DNA of 64,000 nt from contig NPFB01000110.1 in NCBI GenBank assembly GCA_014084085.1, forward strand, positions 54,979 through 118,978. The letters are read 5' to 3'. The notes beneath the pieces were generated by a model. It worked only from the letters and a program-made list of their open reading frames with translations, was not told the DNA's origin and ran no database searches. This DNA is from Hondaea fermentalgiana (Eukaryota > Sar > Bigyra > Thraustochytrida > Thraustochytriidae). Below are positions 10,457 to 19,638 of this stretch, in pieces. How positions within the stretch are numbered: position 1 is the first letter of the stretch; every line of letters starts with the position of its first letter. The translations under genes and the position numbers were made by a program.

Positions 10457-12723
10457 CACTGCCGCCGCCTTGCTCCTTGCTCGCCTCCTCGCCTGCTCGC
10501 CTGCCTCGCTGCTGCTGCTGCTGCTGCTGCTCGCTGTCGATGCGGGTCTGCCGCTGCGCCGAGGCGGGCTTCGTCGCTGCTGCTGCTGCTGCTGCACGCG
10601 CACTAGATGATGAATCGATGCGTCGATCGGATGTGGTAGTGCTATGGCGAAGTAGTTTGGTACTACAGCCTTTCTGACATGGTACCACTGGTCGTAGCGC
10701 CACTGCGACGAGTGCGCCCCGAGATTCCAGATTCCTTTCGCGTCCCGCGCTCGGCCGCGACGCGATGCGATGCGCCGCGCGACGCACGCGCCGGCCCCGC
10801 AGCCTCGCCTCCCTCGCCGCGGCCTCCCCGTGACGGCCGCCCGACGGACGCGAGGCGCGGGACGAGCGCTCTTGCCCGGCGCCGCTCTCCGGCGACGGGA
10901 GCACGCGCCTCGCAGCTGGCTCCAGCTGCAGCTGCAGGCAGGTCTGGGCCGGCTGCGCTCGGGGCTGGCTGCCGCGCTCTCGCGGCGTGCGGGGCCGAGA
11001 CGTGACGCGCGGCGTGCGACGCGACGCGAGCCTTGAGGCCATCTCGTTTCATCCCATCGCATCGTATCTCAACTCATCTCATCTCGACTCGTCTCAACCC
11101 GTCTCTTGTCGTGTCAAGTCAGGCCAGGCCGTCGCGCAGCCCTGGCCGCGCCGTCGCCAGCGCTGGCCCGGCGACGCAGCCCGTGCAGGCGCTCGGGCGC
11201 CCTTCCTTCGCGCCGCGCCGAGGGACGCGCGCTCGAAGCGAAACGAAGCACGCGACGCGCGAGGTGTCCACCAAGATTCGATCGAGCGAGCGATCGAGCA
11301 ATCGAAGCGTCACACTATTACCGCCAGGTTGCCTGGATGCTAGAAGGAGCTGCAGCGACGCGCTCCGCGTCGCAGTCGCGTTTCGAGAAAGAGCCGCGGG
11401 TCTATAGGGCCACGGCGGCCAGTCTGCAACCTCGCGGATCTCGCGGATCTCGGGCCCGGCTGCACGGGAATGATGAACGAGGGAGAGAGAGTGAGTGGGT
11501 GAGTGAGTGAAGGGACGCGCGCTGCATGGGACGAATCTTGGGGCGCGTGTGTCTGGCTCTGGCCCTGGCCGGATTGACAGTGAGTAGGAGAAGCTGGAGT
11601 GGACATGGCTTTCTGGGACGAGAGGGTGCCCGTGAGCGGGTTTCGCTTTGTTTGGATAGAAGCCGCTTGGGAAGGAGCGTCTCCAGGTCGCGGCGTTGAC
11701 GCGAAGCAGACGAAGGCTTGGAGTTCCCAAGAAACCAAGACTTTCCCCTCAGCTGCAGATGTGTCATCGCGCAAGGTACTCTTCCGCTGCTCAGAGCAGG
11801 CAAACGCTGAGTAACAATCTGACGCAGACCTGTATACGCATTCAGGCTGCCAATGCCACGGGGCGATCGCCTTAAAATTGACAGCACCCCTCGAGCTGGG
11901 TCAGGTGTCTGAGGATTCATCGACGATTGCACAGCATGTCCTCCTTGGGCTACAATGTCTGCCTTGACAAGAACTATGAGCAGCATTGTGGCTGTAGTCT
12001 CCCTCTACACATTCTGATGTCATGAGCAAGACATATCTTGACGTTGTGGGTTCATAAGTCAGAATAATGTCAAAGCGTCACTCTTCTTTCATGGTCTCGC
12101 CAGCGCTTGCTGTCACTGCTGGTAGCGTACCATGAATTGAGGCCTGCAGGCACGAGACCTTCTCGCCGATGTTGTGCTGTGACGGGTCACTTGCATCTTT
12201 TCCTTACTGATTTCTTTCATCCGCAGGATGCGGTGAATACCTTGATCTGGCATACGTTAATGTGATTGCTGCTCTCACAGTCGTCGAGCGAGAAAGGTAC
12301 CGCATTTACATAAGATAGTTGGCTTTGTAATTGAAGCCTCGCTTCGCATGAAACACAATTAATGTAAGCTGCTTTTGTCGCTTCTCTGTCAGACTTGGTC
12401 TCTTCTATCTGTCTCATTGTGAGACCAAACGGATTAGGAGCCAGCTATGCATGCGCTCAGAGGTTGGGTTCGAGAGAGATCTTTGAATGATGTTTTGTTA
12501 GAGTGAAAGCCAGACACCTTCGACTGGGATTCTCGCGGACGCACGACCGAGGCGCCCGGCGGTGATTTTCTTCAGCAACGGAAAAAGGCTCAATCAGTCA
12601 TCGGTGTCTCTCGTCTCATCAGAAAAGGCAAAAAAAAAAGTGTTGTTTGTTGATTTGTTGTGAAAGATTACGGACATACGCCATTCAGACAGACTCTCTC
12701 ACGAGCGAGTCGAGCCGCTCACG
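10457..12723. other. Long gene-free region with low-complexity sequence
   Basis: The first 600 bases are very GC-rich and contain CTG/CAG runs (10506-10530, 10574-10595). A TCATCTCATCTCGACTC-type repeat lies at 11053-11105. From about 11500 to 12720 the base composition is ordinary, with no frame resembling a known protein. This part probably includes the promoter of the fucosyltransferase. Long open frames in the GC-rich part are composition artefacts. Confidence 0.55.
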
Positions 12724-14049
12724 ATGCTGGCAGCGGCGCGAGGCAGACCTTGGATGCCCTCTTGCTCGCGCTCGCGCACATGGTCGTTCAGAGCGCTATC
12801 AGCCACTTTTGTGGTGGCGGCACTGGTGCTCGTCGCGACGGTCTTGGAGATTGAAGTCGCTAACGTGGCCGTGCTCGCGTCTTCAGGGGAGATTGTGGTG
12901 AGTGCGCTTGGGGCGCGGCCCAACACGCTCTTCACCTCCACGCAGAGAGAACTGTTAGACCTGCACTGGCACACCTCGTCCACGCGGACGAGAGCCCTTG
13001 TCAAATATCAGCTCGAGCGACGTGAGCAAAATGCGGCTCGCGACTGGGCTTCCAAGTCCAAGGTTTCTCTTGTAGTATGGAGCCAGGCAACACCCGTCTG
13101 GTTTGGAGACGTGCATAAAGGACATACGAATCCAAGCTGCAGAATATCGTGCGAGGTCTCCTTCGATCGCGATCAAGCCACAAGTGCCGATGCGCTTGTG
13201 ATGATGCTTGATCGACCCGAATCACCTCTGCCTTCGAATCACCCTCCATGGATTGGCATTACCTGGGAGAACCTCATGGGTCACCAACGATACAAGTCCT
13301 TCGGCTCTAAACTACGCCCTTCGACCAGTGTCGAGGCGCAATTAGACGCGAGTTTGATTCGGGGCTTGCGTCCAGATCTCCTTGTATCCCACGAGCTCGA
13401 TGCCGACATTCCCTTCCCGTACCCTCAAATTCGGACCTTTGTGGAACGATTCAAGACACAAGACCGAGTGGATGTATCTGCTCGTGTCCGGAATCAGCGG
13501 CGTGGAATCTATGTGCTCATTTCAAACGGGGATGCGCATATTCTCCCAGACCGGCTCAAGCTACTCAAGGCCGTGCAACGCGCAGGATTTCCTGTGGCGT
13601 CCTACGGAAAAGCCATGCTTGACCCATACCTGCGGCAAGAATTTCTCAAGCTAGACAATGCGGAAAATCGCGAGGGTGCGGGCCTCGAATTACAAGGCTC
13701 ATACCTCTTTAGCAATGCGATCGAAAACTCCTTTGGTGTGGACTACGTCACTGAAAAGCTCTATTTGGCGCTCACTGCGGGTGCAGTGCCACTGTATCTG
13801 GGGGCGCCAAATATTGTAGACTTTCTCCCGGACAGAGACGCGGTGATTCACGTCAACGACTTCGAGACACCAGATGATCTGGCTCGCTACCTTGATCAGC
13901 TCAGTGGAGATCTTGATTTGCTCATCGATCGCCATCATGCCTGGCGTTTCCGCGAGAAACTTCCACAGTTGCTGACGGACATTAGTCTTCTTGCCCCCTC
14001 GTCTCTCACTTGCGCCCTCTGCGAGGCAGCAGCAGACCTCCGCTCATGA
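12724..14049 (+). CDS. GT10-family alpha-fucosyltransferase (type II membrane protein)
   Basis: 441 aa from ATG 12724. A basic N-terminus is followed by one hydrophobic segment (residues ~24-45, ALSATFVVAALVLVATVL) that would act as a signal anchor, placing the catalytic part in the Golgi lumen. The C-terminal half shows the GT10 nucleotide-sugar domain: SNAIENSFGVDYVTEKLY, then LTAGAVPLYLGAPNI and DFLP (residues ~327-375). These are the conserved GDP-fucose-binding motifs of alpha-1,3/1,4-fucosyltransferases. A WENL-containing stretch at about residues 180-185 fits the acceptor-side domain. The protein should transfer fucose from GDP-fucose to glycans; linkage and acceptor are not determinable. 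A CT microsatellite begins 5 bp after the stop. Confidence 0.93.
   Translation: MLAAARGRPWMPSCSRSRTWSFRALSATFVVAALVLVATVLEIEVANVAVLASSGEIVVSALGARPNTLFTSTQRELLDLHWHTSSTRTRALVKYQLERREQNAARDWASKSKVSLVVWSQATPVWFGDVHKGHTNPSCRISCEVSFDRDQATSADALVMMLDRPESPLPSNHPPWIGITWENLMGHQRYKSFGSKLRPSTSVEAQLDASLIRGLRPDLLVSHELDADIPFPYPQIRTFVERFKTQDRVDVSARVRNQRRGIYVLISNGDAHILPDRLKLLKAVQRAGFPVASYGKAMLDPYLRQEFLKLDNAENREGAGLELQGSYLFSNAIENSFGVDYVTEKLYLALTAGAVPLYLGAPNIVDFLPDRDAVIHVNDFETPDDLARYLDQLSGDLDLLIDRHHAWRFREKLPQLLTDISLLAPSSLTCALCEAAADLRS

Positions 14050-14053
<4 letters not shown>

Positions 14054-14097
<44 letters not shown>
14054..14097. repeat. CT dinucleotide microsatellite
   Basis: About 22 CT units lie just downstream of the fucosyltransferase stop codon, in its presumed 3' UTR. 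Confidence 0.97.
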
Positions 14098-14100
<3 letters not shown>

Positions 14101-14414
14101 GACAATTGTCGTGCATGTGTACCACGGGACACTTGCGTTCGTCACATCAAGCGACTCACGAGGTTGAAAGCGCGATCCAGAGGAAGAACGGTTGTTGAAT
14201 CATTACAAAAAACGATTGGCGATTTCTTTATTGTAAAAAGAGATGATTCGATGGAATGTTTTCCAAGCTGCATCTCGTTGCGCGCTCATGGTATCCTGCT
14301 CAAACCGTTCTCGATCTTTGGAGTGATCAAAAGTTCAAGTGCATGTATTCACGCTTAGCTAGTTTTAATTATTAAAAATAGAGCCCTCGTTGTGTCAAGG
14401 TGCAAGGCAGGCGC

Positions 14415-14912
14415 TCATGGCGCCTTGCGATAATCATCCTCGACCTCGGACGTGTTGGAAGCCCCAACGCCGTACGTTCCTGCATTGTACCGTGCATCTG
14501 GAGTTGCCAATCGGGTGAAGAACATGGCAATCATGGAAGTCATTAGCGTCGCGACGGCCAAGACAAAGCCAATTCCAAAGGGCTTGTGGGTGAGTTTATG
14601 ACAAGTAGAGTTGAAAAGCGAGATTGCAACTGCAGAGAATAAAAGAACCAAGGCTTGAGCAAGAACTGTAAGCTGCCAGCCAAGCCTCTTGTTCTTATGG
14701 AAGCTGTAGACTGAAAGGACTGTGGCGAAACAACATGAAACAAACATGAGCACAATCAAGACCTTTGCAGCTCCAAGGCGACCATCGGCAACCGCGATTT
14801 GCCACAACGAAAACGAGTGCTCATCGATATCCACCCAGCTCGTCGCCATGGCCAACACCGAGAAGATAAAGAGCAGCAGATTGAGGCAAAGCGCTACCAG
14901 AGCGGCGTCCAT
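14415..14912 (-). CDS. Small four-helix membrane protein (claudin-like topology)
   Basis: 165 aa from ATG 14912; upstream codons are in frame but lack an ATG. Four hydrophobic stretches are visible: LVALCLNLLLFIFSVLAMAT, VLIVLMFVSCCFATVLSVY, LTVLAQALVLLFSAVAISLF and IGFVLAVATLMTSMIAMFF. Short polar loops separate them and an acidic/basic tail ends the chain. The first loop has WVDIDEHSFSLWQI, two Trp around a short spacer, as in many claudin-like proteins. I recognise no named family. It is divergently paired with another four-helix protein that starts 371 bp away, which suggests a shared promoter and related roles. Confidence 0.75.
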   Translation of the reverse strand: MDAALVALCLNLLLFIFSVLAMATSWVDIDEHSFSLWQIAVADGRLGAAKVLIVLMFVSCCFATVLSVYSFHKNKRLGWQLTVLAQALVLLFSAVAISLFNSTCHKLTHKPFGIGFVLAVATLMTSMIAMFFTRLATPDARYNAGTYGVGASNTSEVEDDYRKAP

Positions 14913-15283
14913 CTTTCCTTCTCTTTTGTGCACGTGCCCGGTCCCCGTGCCTCGGACAGGTTTCGCCTTTTGATGGCGTTGTTCGCTGACGTGAAGGATG
15001 GGTCAACGCCCAGCGCGAGCGACACCACGCAGGCTTTGCAGCGCGTCGTACGCCACGTCTCGCTTCTCTGGGCAGGCGGCACGCTTGCCCGTCGCCCGCC
15101 TGCCTGGGCGGCCAATGGAGGACTGCAGCTGCTGTCGATCTTCTTTCAAGTGGCGCATTGACGTTCGTTCTCTGACATACGTAGTAGGTAGGCTAGGACG
15201 GTGATCTCTTCTCTTCACTTTGTCAACGACGTGAAGAGGGCTCACATCATAGCGCGCACAGTCTCAGTCTCAGTCTCGCAACG
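14913..15283. promoter_or_regulatory. Putative bidirectional promoter between two four-helix membrane protein genes
   Basis: The 371 bp between two divergent start codons must contain both promoters. No TATA box is obvious. A short CAGTCT repeat lies at 15260-15276 just upstream of the plus-strand ATG. This is inferred from gene layout only. Confidence 0.35.
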
Positions 15284-15868
15284 ATGGCGCGGAGCGTCGC
15301 CGCGGCGGCCGTGGCCAGCGTCGTGGCGGGTCTGGCCGTTCTCTCCGTCACGGTGGGCCCTTGGCTCGAGCGTCCAGGCAGCGACAGCCAGCCGGAGGCC
15401 AGTTGGCACGTGCTGCAAGGCAGCAGAAGCAGCGATGGAAAGACGGCGGCGCACGCGATAGCCGCGAGAGTAACCAAAGCCTTCACGCTTGTGTACCTCG
15501 TGGCAGCCCTGGTTGCCTTTGCTCTCGCTATTGTCGCGCTTGTTCTTCCACTGAGGGTCTCCAAGTTAAATGCCACTCTACACACAATCGTAGGGTGCGC
15601 TGCTGTGGTTGCAGTCTCGATAGCCAAGGCTTCCGTGGAGGACCCTGGCGTTCACATTGCCCAGGGCTGGCGGATGGCTGTTTGCACAAGTATCATTGCC
15701 TTTATCGCTGCGTGCTTCGACATCAGTTTTACAGGGTCTTCTGATCGAAATCACCTGCACCAGCAGACCAACTATCAGGGTGCCTACGGCGCAGGAGTTC
15801 CCGTCCGACTTTCAAAGCCAGACACGGGCTTCGAGGATGCCAAATTACCCCTCGCATCCGAATCATAG
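15284..15868 (+). CDS. Small four-helix membrane protein
   Basis: 194 aa from ATG 15284. The first helix starts at residue 4 (VAAAAVASVVAGLAVLSVTV) and is followed by a loop with PWLERP. Helices 2 to 4 are AFTLVYLVAALVAFALAIVALV, LHTIVGCAAVVAVSIA and MAVCTSIIAFIAACFDISF. A ~45-residue polar C-terminal tail contains Tyr and Ser (NYQGAYGAG). Size and topology match the proteins at 9.9-10.5 kb and 14.4-14.9 kb, although sequence identity looks low by eye. Family and function are unknown; membrane-organising roles are inference. Confidence 0.72.
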   Translation: MARSVAAAAVASVVAGLAVLSVTVGPWLERPGSDSQPEASWHVLQGSRSSDGKTAAHAIAARVTKAFTLVYLVAALVAFALAIVALVLPLRVSKLNATLHTIVGCAAVVAVSIAKASVEDPGVHIAQGWRMAVCTSIIAFIAACFDISFTGSSDRNHLHQQTNYQGAYGAGVPVRLSKPDTGFEDAKLPLASES

Positions 15869-15980
15869 CATACCTCAAAATTCTCACACTCGCAGAGAAG
15901 CTGCCTGTCTATCTGTCTATACGTTGGATCATACATGTTTGTTTGTTTTTCTTCTTTTATGCTCTCGACTTTGCCCCTTT

Positions 15981-16663
15981 TCAATTCATGCCTCGAAAAC
16001 TGTCGATCGGATTGGATTTCATAAAATTTTGCACGTCCACGTCGGGCTGGCGCGCCAATGCATCTAAAAAATGCCAAAGTGCGCCGCCTTCACCAAAGTC
16101 CTCATCCTCGTCTTCGTTACCTGAACCAAACTCGGCATTTTCCTGAGATGGATCGAATGTCGTCACACGCACAGCATTCTCCGCGTTAAGAGCAGTCTTG
16201 GACTCTTCGTTGTCTAGAATAAGTGTATTGGCCGACGTGTAAACGTTCTCATATTTGGGGTTTAGCCAGATTCGTTCGAGCGGTTTAACGAAATTGGGCG
16301 TGTTGCGGTCGGTACGACCTTTGCGTCCGCATGCGGTCTGATCTAGGACCATGACGCAATCGTGTAGCAAATCAAACTTTGGCGCTGCAAATATGTGCTT
16401 GGCCACACCCTGTGCCACGGGTGCCGATGCAGATGTCCACAGAGCGAGTTCGTACCCGCGTTTATGTCGCGCCCAGTGCAAGAGCTCGCGCATGTGCGGA
16501 CGATCGTACACGTGAAATCCAAGCGGGTCCCGGTAATTTTCAGCGAGACCAGCGATTTTTGCTCGACTTCTTGCCACTAATACCCCATTTACGTCGAGGA
16601 CGAGCAGGCGAGTGGGCCAGCTGCGCTCTTCGTCACCCTCTTGGTCGAGGAAATTGAGGTTCA

Positions 16664-16698
<35 letters not shown>

Positions 16699-17201
16699 TC
16701 CTTCTTTTCTGTGTTCTTGTTTCCCTGCTTCTTGTCTGCTATTTCTTTCTTCTTCTCGTCGCCGGACTTGCTGTCTTCATTTTCTGTCTTGGCATCATTC
16801 TTCGCTTGTTCATCTTGATTACTTGAAGCTGCGTCGATCGATTCCGATTCCTTTCGCGTTTCTTCCCTCTTAGCAGATACTTGCCCATCTGATAGATCGC
16901 GACAAACGCCCTGTTCGTTTTCTGCATCTGGTTTTGCGCTTGTGGGATGGGTTGTGTTCGTGGCTTCGACGCCTTTTTTCTCCTCATGGGACGTTGAGGA
17001 TATGCCTCTTCTTGCTGGGCCGGTTCTTTGCCTTTTCGGCTTGATCTCTCCTCCGTCCGCGCGTAGCGCACCTTCTGCACCAGCATCGACGAACGTTTCC
17101 TCATCCCCATCTCTTGCGCGTTTCTGCACTGCCTCCGTAGCACTTGTCAAAGCCGACGTCGTGGAAGAAGCGGAGAAGGACGACGACGAAGTGTTGCCCA
17201 T
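15981..17201 (-). CDS. NIF/FCP1-like HAD phosphatase-family protein with myristoylation-type N-terminus
   Basis: 406 aa from ATG 17201, giving MGNTSSSS, which fits an N-myristoylation signal (Gly2, Ser6). A disordered Lys/Glu-rich half follows, with an 11-lysine run from a CTT/AAG microsatellite. The C-terminal ~200 residues form an FCP1/SCP-type HAD domain: LLVLDVNGVLV (motif I), ELALWTSAS (motif II), the K of NFVKPLERIW, and TLILDNEESK (motif III). Known members dephosphorylate phosphoserine, for example on the RNA polymerase II tail. Motif I here is D-V-N rather than D-x-D. The second Asp is the usual acid/base, so activity may be reduced; I recall the same Asn variant in some plant NIF-like proteins. 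If acylated, it would act at a membrane rather than in the nucleus. Confidence 0.82.
16665..16698. repeat. CTT trinucleotide microsatellite encoding a lysine run
   Basis: An uninterrupted CTT/AAG tract lies within the HAD-like gene. On the minus strand it codes for consecutive lysines just before the phosphatase domain. Confidence 0.95.
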
Positions 17202-17544
17202 GGCGAGGTACAAAGTCTGCACGACAGCGCCGCACAGGTTAGGGCCACTCTCTACACTTTTTGCGCTTGAGCAGGCACGCCTTTTCCCTTACGCCCAAAT
17301 CGCTTCGACCAGCGGCGGCCTCGGACGCGCACGTGCGATCGCAGAAGCTTTTCGCTTTGTATCTGTTTGTTGATGGGCGCTCCAACCACCAACTGGACTA
17401 TTATCTGCAGAACCCATTTTCGCCGCCCGGCGCCCTCGTGGGTTCCAACGGATCGTCGAGCAGATAGTAAGTACTTTATAGGCAGGCAGGCAGGCAAGCA
17501 GGCAGGCAGGCAGTCTAGGCCAAACTTCTTGCGTGGTGCGGACG
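17202..17544. promoter_or_regulatory. Intergenic region between divergent genes, with a GGCA microsatellite
   Basis: These 343 bp separate the HAD-like gene (-) from the unrecognised gene (+) and should carry both promoters. A GGCA tetranucleotide repeat occupies 17481-17513. No TATA box is seen. Confidence 0.4.
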
Positions 17545-19182
17545 ATGGCGCAGCGCCGCGTCGCGCTCGTGAGGCCCCGCCAGACATTCGAGCGATGGGC
17601 CTTCGACGAGAGCGCCTCGGGCAACTGCATTAATATTATCGGGTGGCTCCACGAAGGCGGCGTCAACGGAGCGCGACTGCAGCGAAGTTTCAACGTGCCC
17701 AACACGCTCATTTTCCACCAAGGGTCAATTGCGGCCTGGTTCTTTAGCTCGAAGCAAAATGGCGCCTTACTTTGTAAGCACCGAAGCCACCTCAATGTTG
17801 ACAACGTACTCCATAGCTTTCGCTCTGCCCTCAAGGCACGCTCTGGCTCGCGCTCCAGCAGAAAAATCGCGCTTCTCTTCCGTGGACCCAATGAACCACT
17901 TCGATACCTTAGCATGGGAGAGCTCCACATTTACTTGGAGCACAAATCAATCAGTGACTACCAAAGTGTCGCCTCCATCGTGCAGTTGACTGACGATCCC
18001 GCTGAAGAATGCGACATACTCAAGGTCTCCTGGATCAATGGTCACTGTTTGGTCGAGGCAAGAACGATATCAGAACTCGCCGTACAGACCAGTGGTGCGC
18101 ACATTGAAACCCGTATGCGTCCCTTGGACTCTTTTGTGAATGAATGCAATCCAATACACAGCATGAATTATAAGCTGGCGTATCGCGACGTTGACGAGAC
18201 ATGGGTCGGTGCTAAATTGCGTGAACGCTTGCGCATTCTTATGACGTCCTTTGTTCGCCACATTGAAGGGCTACAGCCCCGAAACATTAAGCGGCTCGTT
18301 TGCATGTTTCGACTTGGTTCTCAGAATCAACTTAGCTACCTCTTCCCCCTATCACTCGAGACAACAAGTCTCGAACCTTCGCGCGAACTCATTGAGGCGG
18401 TGGCCACAACGGACTATCAGCTAAAATGGGCTGCACATCGGCTTGCGGTTCGCAAGCCAATATCTGAGCAAATGTTCGAGTCTGTGAATGCAATGCGTCA
18501 GGGCGACGCTGATAGCGATTCTGGAGACGAAGAACAAAGGGAGTCAGACAGAGACGAAGCTAGCCGCAGTGGCACGCTCCCATGTCTTGTGCAGAAACAG
18601 AGCACCGGGTCTTCGTCCACTGCGCAAAAGACCGGTGGGTCACATCGTGCCAAGGATTCTGCCGCACTTGCCAGTGAAACTTTTGCAAAAACCGGCAAAG
18701 AGGGCACGACGAGGGAACCTCGAAGAGCTGAGCGGAAGAACAAGGCAAAGCAGCGTCACTGTCCTCGTCCTCCTAGCGACCCTCGGCCATCGCGAGGCTT
18801 TCAGAATCCTGTGCGGAAGCTGCTTCGGGCGTATGGGTCTTCTAGCTCGGCACGACGCCTCGAGTCTTGGCTCAAGCGAAAGCAAGAGCGCTCGAAGCGT
18901 CTTGAAAGATATCGTGCAAGTGGCGTTGGGCACCGCGCATTTCTTGAAAAGTTGCATAGCAAACTCAAGTCTGATCTCAAACGGCAAATGATCTGCGCCA
19001 TGGCTGAAAGTGCAGCTCGCGACATTTTAAAGGAAGCTTGCTCGCATGTATTGGCTAAGCGATCATCTCAACGCCATGTCTTGCAGGTCCCGAATCTCAC
19101 GGCTGAAGAGCAAGATGCACTTGAAAATGCTCTTCTTGGCATCGACAGTGCGAGGATGAAGTGTCTGGCCTTGCAGCTGTAA
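17545..19182 (+). CDS. Unrecognised protein, 545 aa
   Basis: The ATG at 17545 (MAQRRVALVRPRQTFERWAF) is chosen; in-frame codons upstream have no ATG. The first ~300 residues look globular, with well-spread hydrophobic residues and segments such as LRERLRILMTSFVRHIEGL and IKRLVCMFRLG. From about residue 320 the chain becomes acidic, then basic and Ser/Arg-rich, and ends in a charged helical region (FLEKLHSKLKSDLKRQM). No signal peptide or membrane segment is seen. I cannot assign a family. Sustained codon quality over 1.6 kb, with clean start and stop, supports a real gene. Confidence 0.7.
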   Translation: MAQRRVALVRPRQTFERWAFDESASGNCINIIGWLHEGGVNGARLQRSFNVPNTLIFHQGSIAAWFFSSKQNGALLCKHRSHLNVDNVLHSFRSALKARSGSRSSRKIALLFRGPNEPLRYLSMGELHIYLEHKSISDYQSVASIVQLTDDPAEECDILKVSWINGHCLVEARTISELAVQTSGAHIETRMRPLDSFVNECNPIHSMNYKLAYRDVDETWVGAKLRERLRILMTSFVRHIEGLQPRNIKRLVCMFRLGSQNQLSYLFPLSLETTSLEPSRELIEAVATTDYQLKWAAHRLAVRKPISEQMFESVNAMRQGDADSDSGDEEQRESDRDEASRSGTLPCLVQKQSTGSSSTAQKTGGSHRAKDSAALASETFAKTGKEGTTREPRRAERKNKAKQRHCPRPPSDPRPSRGFQNPVRKLLRAYGSSSSARRLESWLKRKQERSKRLERYRASGVGHRAFLEKLHSKLKSDLKRQMICAMAESAARDILKEACSHVLAKRSSQRHVLQVPNLTAEEQDALENALLGIDSARMKCLALQL

Positions 19183-19638
19183 GAACTATTTGGCCCAGGA
19201 TGTAGGGCCTAGTCCCGTTTATAGGACATGAAACAGTGCGCGAGCCTAATGGTCAGGGTTTCCTTTGATCGAAAAGAGACACGCAATTGCTCAAGGAAGG
19301 TGGCTGCTGATGACATTTGAAATATAGGACAGCAAATCATGCACAATTGTGGGCGATGCCGTTTGAAATGTTGAATTTCTACGTTGATGTGCTTGCAGCG
19401 TCTTTGACTCTTGTAAAAGTTTTCTATTTTGTTTGGAGTTGGAGGGGAGGGGGGGGGGGGTATGTATAAGAGATGAACAGAAACCCTCGGCAAGACTCGG
19501 AACGCGCAGAATCTCTTTAGAGAACATAAGAAGACATGATGAGTATCGAGAAGAAGCAACCCGCGAAGAGATAAGTAAAAGTAAAAGATGACATGGCCAT
19601 CCTCATTTTCTCACATCCTTTCTTACTTTCTCATTTGT
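19183..19638. other. Convergent 3' region with a poly-G run
   Basis: This lies between the 3' ends of the unrecognised gene and STN1. It contains GGAGGGGAGGGGGGGGGGG at about 19441-19460, a possible G-quadruplex. Otherwise it is AT-rich, as expected for 3' UTRs. No gene is seen. Confidence 0.6.

Noticed and set aside
9902..11062. 386-codon version of the four-helix protein with a long N-terminus
   Set aside because: The extra N-terminus is Arg/Ala/Ser low complexity from GC-rich DNA and a CAG repeat. The methionine directly before helix 1 is the better start.
11402..11986. 194-codon minus-strand frame
   Set aside because: No family resemblance, biased content, and several competing frames over the same bases.
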